A stretch of 64,000 nucleotides of DNA from Streptomyces iconiensis (GCF_028657195.3 NZ_JANCPR020000020.1:62001-126000), one strand, 5' to 3'. Positions 33,136 to 42,698 are shown, counted from the stretch's first letter. The notes: generated by a model not told the origin, from the sequence alone. Numbers and translations: made by a program.

Positions 33136-34227
33136 GTGAGGACACTGACGTTCGTGGTCGGGACGGGGCGCAGCGGCTCCACCGCGCTCTCCAGGATCCT
33201 GCGCGAGCACCCCGACGTGCTCAGCCTCAACGAACTGGGTGCCACCTCGCTCCGCCCCGCCACGCTGTGCGAAGAGCCCCTGCCGGGGCGGGAGTTCTGG
33301 GCACGCGTCACCGCGCCCCATCCGGTCTTCGACAGCATGATCCGCAGCGGGGCACCGCTCCCCGAGTTCCTCTACAACCGCTCCCCCGGCCGCTACTCCG
33401 CCGAGACGACCGGCATTCCCGCGCTGAGCCTGATGGTCCTCCCGCACCTCACCGAGGACCCCGACGGCCTTCTCGACGCGCTGGAAGCGGAGATCGCCGG
33501 CAGGCCCGAGCAGCCGTGCGCCCAGCACTGGGAGGCCCTCTTCGACGTGCTCGCGGCACATACCGCCGATTCGGCGCGTACCGCTGATACGGCGCGTACC
33601 GCGAGCACGGCAGGTGACGGGGCAGCGGCCGGCGCGGCCGTCGAACGGTCCGGGTACTCGGTCGGGAACGTTCCGCTGTTCCACCGGCACTTCCCCTCCG
33701 CGCGCTTCGTGCACCTGCACAGGGACGGCCCCGACTGCGCCGTATCCATGTCCCGGCACCCCGGATACCGCATGATCACGCAACTGCTGGAGGCAGCGGA
33801 GACAGCGGGGGTCGGCTCCCTCGCCGACCTGACGCCCGCACACGCCGCGGCGCTGCCGCCGCACCTCGCGCCGCTGCTCTCGGAGCGCTTCGACCCCGCA
33901 CTCGTCCTGGAACGGCCGTTGCCGGTCGTACGGTTCGCAGCGCTGTGGTCGCAGCTCGTACGGGAGGGTACGGAGAATCTGGCGGCCCTGCCCTCCGGAT
34001 CCGCCACGACGCTCTCCTACGAACAGCTGCTGGAGGCGCCCCACAGGGAGCTGGCACGCCTCGCGCGGTTCGCCGGGGTCGAGCCGCTGCCCTCCTGGCT
34101 CGACACCGGCGCCGCCCTGCTCGACCCGTCACGGCGCGGCGCCGCACTGCGGCTGCCCCCGGAAGAACTGGCGGCCCTGCGCGAAGCCTGCGCCCCCGGC
34201 GAGGCCGCGCTGAGCCAGGCCCCGTAA
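33136..34227 (+). CDS. Sulfotransferase
   Basis: PAPS-dependent sulfotransferase-family protein of 363 residues. The 5'-phosphosulfate loop is VVGTGRSGSTALS (7-19) and the 3'-phosphate region is FVHLHRDGPDCAVSMSRHPGYR. A Thr/Ala/Asp repeat (~RTADTARTA) interrupts the middle. GTG at 33136 is preferred to 33106 because AGGGGA lies 9 nt upstream. The acceptor (sugar, lipid or secondary metabolite) is unknown. Confidence 0.82.
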   Translation: MRTLTFVVGTGRSGSTALSRILREHPDVLSLNELGATSLRPATLCEEPLPGREFWARVTAPHPVFDSMIRSGAPLPEFLYNRSPGRYSAETTGIPALSLMVLPHLTEDPDGLLDALEAEIAGRPEQPCAQHWEALFDVLAAHTADSARTADTARTASTAGDGAAAGAAVERSGYSVGNVPLFHRHFPSARFVHLHRDGPDCAVSMSRHPGYRMITQLLEAAETAGVGSLADLTPAHAAALPPHLAPLLSERFDPALVLERPLPVVRFAALWSQLVREGTENLAALPSGSATTLSYEQLLEAPHRELARLARFAGVEPLPSWLDTGAALLDPSRRGAALRLPPEELAALREACAPGEAALSQAP

Positions 34228-34299
34228 CCCGAAGCGGGCCCCTTCCCCGCCGAATCCTCCCGCCGAATTCCCCGGCCGAATCCCCCGCCGAAGCCAGAA

Positions 34300-34329
34300 T
34301 TGACTCAGTCCAATTTAGCGGGTTAATGT
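34300..34329 (+). promoter_or_regulatory. Promoter of the DUF2180 gene
   Basis: TTGACT at 34300, 18-bp spacer, TAATGT at 34324: a good vegetative promoter. TTGACTCAGTCCAA around the -35 is a near-dyad similar to the one over the -35 of the fur gene 435 bp downstream. Confidence 0.5.
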
Positions 34330-34484
34330 CGTGTTCGCGCACCGGTGGACGACTGCTCCCTCTTTCCACGCGGTTGTGCCGCCCCTTCAGTCATGCGCGG
34401 ACGCGCCGCCGCTCCGGTACGCCGGACCGCTGCCCGCGCCCGGCGAGCGCGCGCCCCGATCCCCGACCCGCACGGAGTTCCCCC

Positions 34485-34694
34485 ATGAAGTGCTACGACT
34501 GCGACCAGAACGGCCGCAGCGATACGACGCCCATCGGCGTCTGCTCCCGCTGCAACCTCGTCATCTGCCCCGAGCACGGACGCGTCACGCAGGCGCTCGT
34601 CCACCTGGTGCGCGGAACCGGCAAGTCGACCAGCGATCTGCCCGCACGCCGGGCGGTCTGCCTGACCTGCCACGCGGCCGAGAACGTCGGCTGA
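34485..34694 (+). CDS. DUF2180 small zinc-ribbon-like protein
   Basis: Protein of 69 residues that matches DUF2180: MKCYDCDQNGR at the start with C3 and C6, then C20/C23 (CSRC), C29, H32 and C59/C62 (CLTCH), consistent with zinc binding. Function unknown. It lies in the same direction as, and 98 bp before, the Fur gene. Confidence 0.8.
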   Translation: MKCYDCDQNGRSDTTPIGVCSRCNLVICPEHGRVTQALVHLVRGTGKSTSDLPARRAVCLTCHAAENVG

Positions 34695-34734
34695 GCCACG
34701 CCCCCGCCGCTCCGGCGTACGGACCCGGCCTGTC

Positions 34735-34763
34735 TTGACCGGGTCAATTCTGCTGCTTACAGT
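34735..34763 (+). promoter_or_regulatory. Promoter/operator of the fur gene
   Basis: TTGACC (34735), 17-bp spacer, TACAGT (34758) is a near-consensus HrdB promoter. The -35 is embedded in the perfect dyad TTGACC-G-GGTCAA (34735-34747), where repressor binding would block polymerase, as expected for Fur autoregulation. Confidence 0.65.
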
Positions 34764-34792
34764 GCAGCCGGGCTCACAGGGGCATCCGCGCG

Positions 34793-35263
34793 GTGCCCGC
34801 GTTCGACCGCGAAGGGTGTGACGACGGCATGGAACAGGCGGGCGAACTGCTGCGGTCCAGGGGGCTGCGCAGCACGGTGCAGCGCCGCGCCGTACTGGAA
34901 GCCCTGCGCGGCCACGCGCACTCCACGGCGGCCGAACTGGAACACCGCATCGGTGTCGGCACCGCGACGACGGCGCCCGGCGGGCTCTCCCGGCAGGGCC
35001 TCTACAACGTGCTCGACGACCTCACGCGCGCCGAACTGGTCCGCAGCATCGAGCCCGCCGGATCCCCCGCGCGGTACGAGTTGCGGGTCGGCGACAACCA
35101 TCACCATCTGGTGTGCCGTGGCTGCGGACGCATCGAGGACGTGGACTGCACCGTCGGCCGTGCGCCCTGCCTGGATCCGGCGGAGGACAAGGGGTTCCGT
35201 ATCGACGAGGCGGAGATCGTCTGGTGGGGGCTGTGCGACCGCTGCCGGCCGGCTGACGGCTGA
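34793..35263 (+). CDS. Fur-family metalloregulator
   Basis: Regulator of 156 residues. Winged helix at ~15-85 (LRSTVQRRAVLEAL, SRQGLYNVLDDLTRAELV), then the dimer/metal domain with NHHHLVCRGCGRIEDVDC and a second CxxC near the end (LCDRC), giving the structural zinc site. It is close to the FurA/CatR subgroup that controls catalase-peroxidase, but no catalase gene is next to it. GTG at 34793 has AGGGG 10 nt upstream, downstream of the promoter. Confidence 0.87.
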   Translation: MPAFDREGCDDGMEQAGELLRSRGLRSTVQRRAVLEALRGHAHSTAAELEHRIGVGTATTAPGGLSRQGLYNVLDDLTRAELVRSIEPAGSPARYELRVGDNHHHLVCRGCGRIEDVDCTVGRAPCLDPAEDKGFRIDEAEIVWWGLCDRCRPADG

Positions 35264-35311
35264 GGCGCACGAACCCCCACCGTCCGCAACGCCCGCACCC
35301 CGTACGGGAGT

Positions 35312-36859
35312 TCAGTGCCCGTCCGAGGCGGCCTTCTCCGCCTGCTTCTCCAGTTCGAACGCCTGGTTTCCCAGCCCGATGCGGGCGAAGACCTGCGGCC
35401 TCCTCGACCGCAGGACAAGGCCGACGGTGAGTCCGACGAGTGCCGCCACGCCGATGATGCCGGGCAGCACCCAGCCCAGCACGGAGTCGGGGCCCGCGCC
35501 CAGCAGCACATCGAAGTCCTTGACCGCGTAGACGAACACGAAGCCGAGCCCGAGCGCCGCGAGCCCCGAGCACAGCAGCCTTCCCGCCTGGACCCGTGCC
35601 GCTCCGCGCCGCGAGAAGAAGGCGATGACCGCGACCGAGGTGACGGTCATCAGGAGGATCACGCCGAGCGCTCCCACGTTCCCCATCCAGGTGAACAGCC
35701 GCAGCACGGGCGCTGTGGGGTCGCCGTCCGGCTTGTCGTCGGTGATCACGAAGGCGCCGACGACCACGACGGAGATCAGCGTCTGGAGCAGGGAGCCGAA
35801 GGCGGGCGCTCCCGTGCTGGCGGAAGCGCGGCCCACGGCGCGGGGCAGCAGCCCTTCGCGGCCCATGGCGAAGGCGTAGCGCGACACGACGTTGTGGAAG
35901 GCGAGCATGCAGGCGAAGGCACCGGTCACGAAGAAGATGTGCAGCACATCGGTGAACGCGGTGCCCAGGCGCGGTTCGGCGAGCGTGAAGATGAGCCCCG
36001 AACTCTCCTTCCTGGCCGCGTCCACGACGCCGCCCGGGCCTGTGGCGACGCTGATCAGCCAGGCGGTGAGCGCGTAGAAGACGGCGATGATGCCGACCGC
36101 GAGGAACATCACGCGGCGCACGACGGTCTGCGGTCTGTCGGTCTCCTCCGCGTAGACGGGGGCCTGTTCGAAGCCGAGGAAGGCGGCGACGGTGAAGCAG
36201 AGCGCGGTACCGAGCCCGGCGCCCGTGAGGGTGTCCGGGTTGAAGGCGTGCAGCGAAAGGCCCTCGGGGCCCGGGTCGGCCGCGTAGGCGAAGTCGATGA
36301 CCAGGACGAGCAGCACCTCGACGATCAGCACGATGCCGACCACCTTGGCGTTGAGGTCGATCTTGAGGGCGCCGAGGACCCCGGTGAGCAGCAGCGCGAG
36401 AAGCGCGGGTATCCACCAGGAGACGGTCAGGTCGAAGAACTTCTCGCACAGGACGGAGACTTCGAAGCCGAAGATGCCGTAGACGCCGACCTGGAGCGCG
36501 CTGTAGGCGACGAGTGCGACATAGGAGGCCGCGGCTCCCGCCAGGCCGCCGAGGCCGCGGGCGATGTAGGCGTAGAAGGCACCCGCGTTGTGCACATGGC
36601 GGCTCATCTCGGCGTAGCCGATGCCGAACAGCGCCATGATCACGCCGAGGATGACGAAGAGCAGCGGCAGCCCGACGACGCCCATCACGGCGTACGTCGT
36701 GGCCATGACGCCGGCGACGGTCATCAGCGGTGCCGTGGCGGCGAGCACGGACAGCAGGAGCCCCGCCGTGCCCAGGCGGCCCGCGCGCAGGGACGCCTGT
36801 TCCTGGCCTTTGAAGGTGCTGATCTCCTGCGGTGGTGACGGCTGACTGCCGGTGAGCAT
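35312..36859 (-). CDS. APC-family amino-acid permease
   Basis: Amino-acid/polyamine permease of 515 residues with about 12 transmembrane helices and an N-terminal cytoplasmic leader (SLRAGRLGTAGLLLSVLAATAP begins TM1). FGIGYAEMSRHVHNAGAFYAY and CFTVAAFLGFEQAPVYAEE are typical of the APC superfamily. It is downstream of the TPR protein gene by 75 bp. Substrate unknown. Confidence 0.9.
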   Translation of the reverse strand: MLTGSQPSPPQEISTFKGQEQASLRAGRLGTAGLLLSVLAATAPLMTVAGVMATTYAVMGVVGLPLLFVILGVIMALFGIGYAEMSRHVHNAGAFYAYIARGLGGLAGAAASYVALVAYSALQVGVYGIFGFEVSVLCEKFFDLTVSWWIPALLALLLTGVLGALKIDLNAKVVGIVLIVEVLLVLVIDFAYAADPGPEGLSLHAFNPDTLTGAGLGTALCFTVAAFLGFEQAPVYAEETDRPQTVVRRVMFLAVGIIAVFYALTAWLISVATGPGGVVDAARKESSGLIFTLAEPRLGTAFTDVLHIFFVTGAFACMLAFHNVVSRYAFAMGREGLLPRAVGRASASTGAPAFGSLLQTLISVVVVGAFVITDDKPDGDPTAPVLRLFTWMGNVGALGVILLMTVTSVAVIAFFSRRGAARVQAGRLLCSGLAALGLGFVFVYAVKDFDVLLGAGPDSVLGWVLPGIIGVAALVGLTVGLVLRSRRPQVFARIGLGNQAFELEKQAEKAASDGH

Positions 36860-36934
36860 GGCGGGAACGTCCTCTCCAGGGTGCGGTGGCTGGGTGCTGC
36901 GCTGGCTGGATGGTGCGTGTGCGCTGTGCGGTGG

Positions 36935-37864
36935 TCAGGCGGAGCCGAGTGCGGCCTTGTGCGCCGCGCGGAAGACCTTGTGCGGATCACGCCCGGAGAA
37001 CGACCACGGCTCGGGGGTGACATGGGGGCCGATGCGCTGGAAGAGGGCCGCTGCCTCGGCCATGCGGCCCTCGTGGAACTTCGCGTGCGCGAGATGGTTG
37101 AGGTCGACCAGACGGCGCGGGTTACGGTCCTCGGCGCCCCATTCCAGCCACCAGTTGAAGGCGGCGCGCACGATCTGCTGGGGGTACCGCCCCTGCCAGT
37201 GGCCGGCCCCGGTGGCGTCCGGATCGCTCTGTCCCTGCGCCACCAGGACGCGGAAGCGCTCGGCGTGTGCCACGACGGGAAGCAGCGCCAACGGGCAGTC
37301 GGCGGGCGCGCGTTCGGCCGTCTCGGCGGCGAAGTCGTAGACCCCGGTGCCCTTTTCGGCCAGGGCGGCGGCCATGAGGTGGTGCGCGTGGTGGTGCTCG
37401 GGGTGCCGCGCCGACAGCTCCTCGTAGGCGTGCCGGCAGTCCTCGGAGGTGGCGGTGGCGCGGAAGAGCAGCAGCAGCGCGAGCCAGGGCGTGGGGTCGG
37501 CCGGCGCATGGCGCACGGCGGCGCCGATGGCCGCGCGGGCGACGTGGGGATCCTGCTTGCCGCGTACGGCGCGGAGCGTGGAGGCGCAGGCGAGGAGGGT
37601 CGCGGCATGCGCGCTGTCGGGCTCTGTCAGCTGCCATTCACGGGCCCACGCCTCGGCGGCCGGGGTCATGGCGAGTGCGGTGACGCGGTGCCCGCGCAGG
37701 TCCCAGCGTTCGCCGGTCTCCAGGAGGAGGCCGCGCGCCTCTGCCCAGTGCCCCTGGACGAAGGCGTCGCGGGCGGCGCGTAACGGCCCGTCGTCCAGCG
37801 CGGGGTCGCATCGCCGCCCGTCGCCGGAGCGGCGGAAGGTGAGGGGAGGAGGTGGAGGAGTCAT
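36935..37864 (-). CDS. TPR-like protein of unknown function
   Basis: Soluble protein of 309 residues made almost wholly of amphipathic helices with tetratricopeptide-like periodicity (HWAEARGLLLETGERWDLRG, SEDCRHAYEELSARHPEHHH, KFHEGRMAEAAALFQRIGPH). A Pro-rich start precedes. Streptomyces have several such proteins; no catalytic motif is seen. It may share a transcript with the APC permease. Confidence 0.7.
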   Translation of the reverse strand: MTPPPPPLTFRRSGDGRRCDPALDDGPLRAARDAFVQGHWAEARGLLLETGERWDLRGHRVTALAMTPAAEAWAREWQLTEPDSAHAATLLACASTLRAVRGKQDPHVARAAIGAAVRHAPADPTPWLALLLLFRATATSEDCRHAYEELSARHPEHHHAHHLMAAALAEKGTGVYDFAAETAERAPADCPLALLPVVAHAERFRVLVAQGQSDPDATGAGHWQGRYPQQIVRAAFNWWLEWGAEDRNPRRLVDLNHLAHAKFHEGRMAEAAALFQRIGPHVTPEPWSFSGRDPHKVFRAAHKAALGSA

Positions 37865-37941
37865 GGTCAGCGATCACCCAACCGGACTGAACCGGTCACG
37901 TCAAGTGTTGCCTTGCGGAGTGCTGCCGACCGGGAAGCGGT

Positions 37942-37979
37942 GCGCCCCGGGAGCGTCAACTCAGGTGCTCCCGGGGCGC
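37942..37979 (-). terminator. Hairpin after the M4 peptidase gene
   Basis: Perfect 13-bp arms GCGCCCCGGGAGC and GCTCCCGGGGCGC with a 12-nt loop, ~57 bp past the M4 stop and before the TPR gene start. Confidence 0.75.
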
Positions 37980-38035
37980 GTTGAACCGTTCAGGCCGTAC
38001 CGTTCGCCGCGCTGGTCAGAGGGTGAGTGCCAGGA

Positions 38036-40006
38036 TCAGAAGGTGAGCTTCCAGGAGTTGAGGGTGCCCGCGTCGGTGCGGTAGATGTCCGTGACGCGGA
38101 GCTTCCAGGTGCCCGTCGCCTTCTCCGAGGAGGCGTTGACGGTGTAGGTCTCCTTCACGTTGTCGGCCGAATCGCTGGAGCTGGTGTTCTTCAGGCGGTA
38201 CGCCGAGCCGTCCGGCGCGATCAGGTCGAGGCGCACGTCGCCCCGGTAGGTGTGGGTGATGTCCACGCCCACCTTGAGGGCGCTGGGCGCGTTGCCGTCC
38301 CGGGTGACGCTGATCGGTGAGTCCACGGTGCCCGGGTCGGGGATGCGGTACGCGGTGGTGTTCTCGTAACCGTCACCGGGGCCTGGTCCGGGTCCCGGGC
38401 GGGTGCCGACGTTCACGGCCGCCCAGGCGTTGGCGACGGCGGTGTACTGCGCGCTGGTCTGCCCGAACAGGTCGCTCGCGGCGGAGAGCGTGGCGGTGCG
38501 CGCCGCGGCGTAGTTGGTGTTCGAGGTCATCTTCTCGCTGAGCGCCTTGAACCAGATCTTCTCGGCGTCCTTGATGCCGATGCCGCTGACCGGGAGGTTG
38601 TCGTAGGTCGGCGAGTCGTAGCGGACGCCGTTGATCTCCTTGACGCCGCTGCCCTCACTCAGCAGGTAGAAGAAGTGGTTGGCGACGCCGGACGAGTAGT
38701 GCACGTCGATGTTGCCGATCCCGGCGTACCAGTTGTCCTTGGACTGCCCGTCCTTGCTGGGCTTGTCCATGTAGCGCAGCGGGGTGCCGTTGCCCCTGAT
38801 GTCGATCTTCTCGCCGACGAGGTAGTCACCCGGGTCGTTGGGGTTGTTGGCGTTGAACTCGACCGCGGCGGCGAAGATGTCGGAGGTCGCCTCGTTGAGG
38901 CCGCCCGACTCACCGCTGTAGATCAGCCTGGCCGTGGCCGAGGTGACACCGTGGGTCATCTCGTGCGCCGCCACGTCGATGGACGTCAGCGGCTTCTGGT
39001 TGCCCGCCCCGTCCCCGTAGGTCATGCAGAAACAGGAGTCCTGCCAGAAGGCGTTGACGTAGTTGTTGCCGTAGTGGACCCGCGTGGACGCGCCGACGCC
39101 GTCGCCCCTGATACCGGAACGGCCGTGCACGTTCTTGTAGTAGTCCCAGGTGAGCGCCGCGCCGTAGTGCGCGTCGACGCCCGCGGTCTGCGCGTTGGCG
39201 GGTGTGCCGTCACCCCAGATGTCGTCGGCGTCCGTGAACAGCGTTCCGGTGCCGGAGGTGCCGCGGTTGAGGTTGTACGTCTTGTGCGCGCCACGCGCGG
39301 TGTCGCTCATGCTGTACGACCCGCTGGAGCCCGCGGTACCGAGGGTGACCTTCCCGCTGTACTGGCTGTTGCCCGTGCCGTTGTGCACGCCCTGGTACGA
39401 GAACAGCTTCTTGCCGCTCTTCGCGTCGGTGATCGTGTGCAGTTCGTTGGGCGTGCCGTCCTTCTGCTTGCCGCCCTCGACGGTCTCCCAGGCCAGCACC
39501 GGCTTGCCCTGCGCCGCCCAGATCACCTTGCGGGGCTCGGCCGCCTTCTTCTTCAGGGACGGTGCCGCCTCGGCCGCCTTGGTCGTGGCGACCTCGATCT
39601 TGGCCTTCGTCGCCTTGGTGACGCCCTCGACCTTGCCGCCCTTGGTCTCGTGGACGACCAGGTCGCCGCCCAGCACGGGCAGTCCCGCGTAGGTCCGTTC
39701 GTAGCGCGTGTGCACGGAGCCGTCCGCGTTCTTCACGACATCGCGGGGCTTGAGCTGCTCCTCGGCGCCGAGCTTCAGCACCTCGGCGGTCTCGGCCCTG
39801 GTCTCGCTCGCCGCCTTGAGCAGACCGGCGCGCTGCGGCGCCGAGAGCTTCACGGGAAGCTCCCCGGCGTCAGGCTTGCCGAGCTTGCTCGCGTCGGGAC
39901 CTGCAGAGGCGGTACCGCTCTGCATGCCCACCGCGACCATCGCAGCCGCGGCGACCAGCGCACCACCAACGGTGGCACGTCTTCGGGGGGTGTTTCTCTT
40001 ACGCAC
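38036..40006 (-). CDS. Secreted M4 (thermolysin-family) metallopeptidase with P-domain
   Basis: Exported neutral protease of 656 residues. Signal peptide ~1-35, FTP/PepSY propeptide (~45-205), M4 catalytic domain (~215-545) with zinc ligands H348 and H352 (HEMTH, E349 catalytic) and E372 (GGLNEATSD), a Gly/Pro linker, then a C-terminal proprotein-convertase P-domain (~560-656) as in many Streptomyces and Gram-negative secreted M4 enzymes. It should autoprocess outside the cell. A strong dyad lies ~140 bp upstream and a terminator hairpin follows. Confidence 0.95.
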   Translation of the reverse strand: MRKRNTPRRRATVGGALVAAAAMVAVGMQSGTASAGPDASKLGKPDAGELPVKLSAPQRAGLLKAASETRAETAEVLKLGAEEQLKPRDVVKNADGSVHTRYERTYAGLPVLGGDLVVHETKGGKVEGVTKATKAKIEVATTKAAEAAPSLKKKAAEPRKVIWAAQGKPVLAWETVEGGKQKDGTPNELHTITDAKSGKKLFSYQGVHNGTGNSQYSGKVTLGTAGSSGSYSMSDTARGAHKTYNLNRGTSGTGTLFTDADDIWGDGTPANAQTAGVDAHYGAALTWDYYKNVHGRSGIRGDGVGASTRVHYGNNYVNAFWQDSCFCMTYGDGAGNQKPLTSIDVAAHEMTHGVTSATARLIYSGESGGLNEATSDIFAAAVEFNANNPNDPGDYLVGEKIDIRGNGTPLRYMDKPSKDGQSKDNWYAGIGNIDVHYSSGVANHFFYLLSEGSGVKEINGVRYDSPTYDNLPVSGIGIKDAEKIWFKALSEKMTSNTNYAAARTATLSAASDLFGQTSAQYTAVANAWAAVNVGTRPGPGPGPGDGYENTTAYRIPDPGTVDSPISVTRDGNAPSALKVGVDITHTYRGDVRLDLIAPDGSAYRLKNTSSSDSADNVKETYTVNASSEKATGTWKLRVTDIYRTDAGTLNSWKLTF

Positions 40007-40354
40007 GCTGAACTCCTTCTGCGAGAGATGGCAGAACAGGTGGAGCTGTGTGTACGCGTGGGAGGAAGTCGCCGGAGCGCTACGGGGGGGGTGTCTGTGG
40101 GGGTGCGGCGCCTCGGCGTGCTGAACGATGGCACCAGTGACCCCGCGTGTCAGGAGCCTGACACTAAGTTGGCCAGAAGTCGTCCGTTGACCCCGCTGCC
40201 GTGTCCGCTCACCGAACGTGAGAAGGGCCGCGCGATCGCCGCACGGCCCCGTGCCCCGGCCCCTCGTACGCGCCGCCTTCAGGCCCCGCCTCGGCGTCCC
40301 GGGCCCCCCGTGCGCGCCGCCTTCAGGACCCGTCCCCGCGTCCCCGGCCGGCGC
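40007..40354. other. Upstream region of the M4 gene with repeats
   Basis: No supported gene in 348 bp. It holds the dyad at 40147-40164 and, between ~40258 and 40352, two copies 44 bp apart of a C-rich unit containing GCGCCGCCTTCAGG, next to the 3' end of the FAD dehydrogenase gene. Confidence 0.55.
40147..40164. promoter_or_regulatory. 18-bp dyad upstream of the M4 peptidase
   Basis: GTGTCAGG-AG-CCTGACAC has perfect 8-bp arms and lies 141 bp before the peptidase start. It is probably a regulator site or upstream promoter element for the secreted protease; the cognate protein is unknown. Confidence 0.5.
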
Positions 40355-42010
40355 TCAGCTCACGGCGCGTGCCGCCGCACGGCCGGCCGTCCGGCCCGAG
40401 AAGAGGCACCCGCCCAGGAAGGTGCCCTCCAGCGAGCGGTACCCGTGTACGCCGCCACCGCCGAACCCGGCGGCCTCCCCTGCCGCGTAGACGCCCGGCA
40501 GCGGCGTGCCACCCTCCGTCAGCACACGCGATGACAGGTCCGTCTCCAGCCCGCCCAGCGACTTGCGCGTCAGGATGTTGAGCCGCACGGCGATGAGAGG
40601 ACCTGCGTCCGGGTCCAGCAGCCGGTGCGGCGAGGCCACCCGGATCAGCTTGTCGCCGAGGTACCTGCGGGCACCGTGGACGGCGGCGACCTGGAGGTCC
40701 TTGGTGAACGGGTTTCTCATCTCCCGGTCGCGCGCGGTCACTTCGCGCCGCAGCTCCTCGGCGTCGATCAGCTTCTCACCTGTCAGTTCGTTCATCTTGC
40801 GCGCCAGCGTCCCCAGGTCACGCTCGACGATGAAGTCGGCGCCGCGCTCCATGAAGGCACGCACGGGACCCGGCGCTCCCGCCCTGGCCCGCCCGAGCAC
40901 GTCCCGCACGGAACGCCCCGTGAGGTCGGGGTTCTGCTCGGAACCGGAGAGCGTGAACTCCTTCTCGATGATCTTCTGGCTGAGCACGAACCACGTGTGG
41001 TCGTACCCGCTGTGCATGATGTGGTCGAGCGTGCCCAGCGTGTCGAACCCCGGGAAGAGCGGTACGGGCAGCCGCTTGCCCGTGGCATCCAGCCACAGCG
41101 AGGAGGGTCCGGGCAGGATACGGATCCCGTGCCGGGCCCAGATGGGGTTCCAGTTCTCGATGCCCTCGGTGTAGTGCCACATCCGGTCACGGTTGATGAC
41201 CCGCCCGCCCGCGCTCTCGGTGATGCCGAGCATCAGCCCGTCCACATGCGCGGGCACACCGGAGAGCAGCTTGGCCGGCGGAGTGCCCAGCCGCTCGGGC
41301 CAGTTGGCGCGTACGAGGTCGTGGTTGCCGCCGATGCCGCCCGAGGTGACGATCACGGCCTGCGCGCGCAGCTCGAAGGAACCGGCCACCTCCCGGCCGC
41401 TGGCCGTACCGCGCGGCGCCGCACTGGGCGCGAGCAGCTCGCCGCTGACGGTGTCCACGGCGCCCGCCGTACGGGAGAGCCCGGTGACCCGGTGCCGGAA
41501 GCGCAGGTCGACCAGGCCGCGGGCCACACCGGCACGCACGCGCCGCTCGAACGGTTCGACGAGCCCCGGGCCCGTGCCCCAGGTGATGTGGAAGCGGGGC
41601 ACGGAGTTGCCGTGCCCCGTCGCGTCGTAGCCGCCGCGCTCGGCCCAGCCGACGACGGGGAAGATCTTCAGCCCCTGGGAGCGCAGCCAGGCCCGCTTCT
41701 CCCCCGCCGCGAAGTCGACGTACGCCTCCGCCCAGCGGCGCGGCCAGTGGTCCTCGGGACGGTCGAAGGCCGCGGTGCCCAGCCAGTCCTGCCAGGCCAG
41801 TTCGCGGCTGTCCTTGATCCGCAGGCGGCGCTGTTCCGGGGAGTCCACGAAGAACAGCCCGCCGAAGGACCAGTGCGCCTGGCCGCCGAGGGACTGCTCG
41901 GGCTCCTGGTCGAGCAGGATCACCCGCCGCCCCGCCTCGGCCAGTTCGGCGGTGGCCGCGAGGCCCGCGAGCCCGGCCCCGATCACGATCACCTCGGCGT
42001 CGTACGCCAT
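40355..42010 (-). CDS. FAD-dependent dehydrogenase (KstD/flavocytochrome-c-like)
   Basis: FAD-binding oxidoreductase of 551 residues of the succinate-dehydrogenase-flavoprotein/3-ketosteroid-dehydrogenase superfamily. Dinucleotide motif VIVIGAGLAGLAATAELAEAG at 6-26; C-terminal GVYAAGEAAGFGGGGVHGYRSLEG closes the FAD site. Streptomyces keep such FAD-binding dehydrogenases widely, with unknown substrates. AAGGTGGGCAGC precedes the ATG at 42010. Divergent from a NUDIX gene. Confidence 0.85.
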   Translation of the reverse strand: MAYDAEVIVIGAGLAGLAATAELAEAGRRVILLDQEPEQSLGGQAHWSFGGLFFVDSPEQRRLRIKDSRELAWQDWLGTAAFDRPEDHWPRRWAEAYVDFAAGEKRAWLRSQGLKIFPVVGWAERGGYDATGHGNSVPRFHITWGTGPGLVEPFERRVRAGVARGLVDLRFRHRVTGLSRTAGAVDTVSGELLAPSAAPRGTASGREVAGSFELRAQAVIVTSGGIGGNHDLVRANWPERLGTPPAKLLSGVPAHVDGLMLGITESAGGRVINRDRMWHYTEGIENWNPIWARHGIRILPGPSSLWLDATGKRLPVPLFPGFDTLGTLDHIMHSGYDHTWFVLSQKIIEKEFTLSGSEQNPDLTGRSVRDVLGRARAGAPGPVRAFMERGADFIVERDLGTLARKMNELTGEKLIDAEELRREVTARDREMRNPFTKDLQVAAVHGARRYLGDKLIRVASPHRLLDPDAGPLIAVRLNILTRKSLGGLETDLSSRVLTEGGTPLPGVYAAGEAAGFGGGGVHGYRSLEGTFLGGCLFSGRTAGRAAARAVS

Positions 42011-42113
42011 GCTGCCCACCTTCTCGCACACCCGAACGGTCTGGTGACCGGAGAGTAACCTCCCTGTCCGGCCCATGGCACCCCCTGGGGCGCCGGGTGC
42101 TTTCATGGTCACC

Positions 42114-42623
42114 ATGGACGCACAGTCACGCTCGGCGGATGAACTTCTGGACATCGTGGACGAACAGGACCGCGTGATGGGCCAGAGACTGCGGGGCGAG
42201 GTGTACGCACACCGTCTGCGGCACCGCAGTACGTCGATCCAGGTACGCGACCCCGAGGGCCGGATCTTCGTCCACCGGCGCACCCCCACCAAGCTGATCT
42301 TCCCCTCGATGTACGACGTGGTCGTCGGTGGCGTGGTGGGCGCGGGCGAGTCGTACGACGCGGCGGCCCTGCGCGAGGCCGAGGAGGAACTGGGCGTCAC
42401 GGGACTGCCCATGCCCGAGTTCCGTTTCAAGTTCCTCTTCGAGACGCCGGAGCACTCCTGGTTCCTTCGGGTGTACGAGGTCGTCTGCGCGCTCCCCGTA
42501 CACCCCCAGGCCGAGGAGGTCGCCTGGTGGGACTGGCTGCCCCCCGACACCCTTGAGGCCCGCCTCCCCACCTGGGACGTGGTACCCGACGGTCTGGAGT
42601 GCCACCGCCGCCTGCACTCCTGA
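42114..42623 (+). CDS. NUDIX hydrolase
   Basis: NUDIX protein of 169 residues with a full catalytic box GVVGAGE...REAEEELGV at 73-95 (G73, E79, R87, E88, E91, E92). The family position, close to isopentenyl-diphosphate isomerase-like and YfcD-type NUDIX proteins, suggests hydrolysis of a diphosphate-linked metabolite. An ATG at 42105 is also possible; neither has a clear ribosome site. Confidence 0.87.
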   Translation: MDAQSRSADELLDIVDEQDRVMGQRLRGEVYAHRLRHRSTSIQVRDPEGRIFVHRRTPTKLIFPSMYDVVVGGVVGAGESYDAAALREAEEELGVTGLPMPEFRFKFLFETPEHSWFLRVYEVVCALPVHPQAEEVAWWDWLPPDTLEARLPTWDVVPDGLECHRRLHS

Positions 42624-42698
42624 GAGCCCGGTCCCCGTGGCGGGACCCCGCCGGGCCCGGTGGCAGGTCCGTACCGCGGGGACACATACGCTCGGGAC

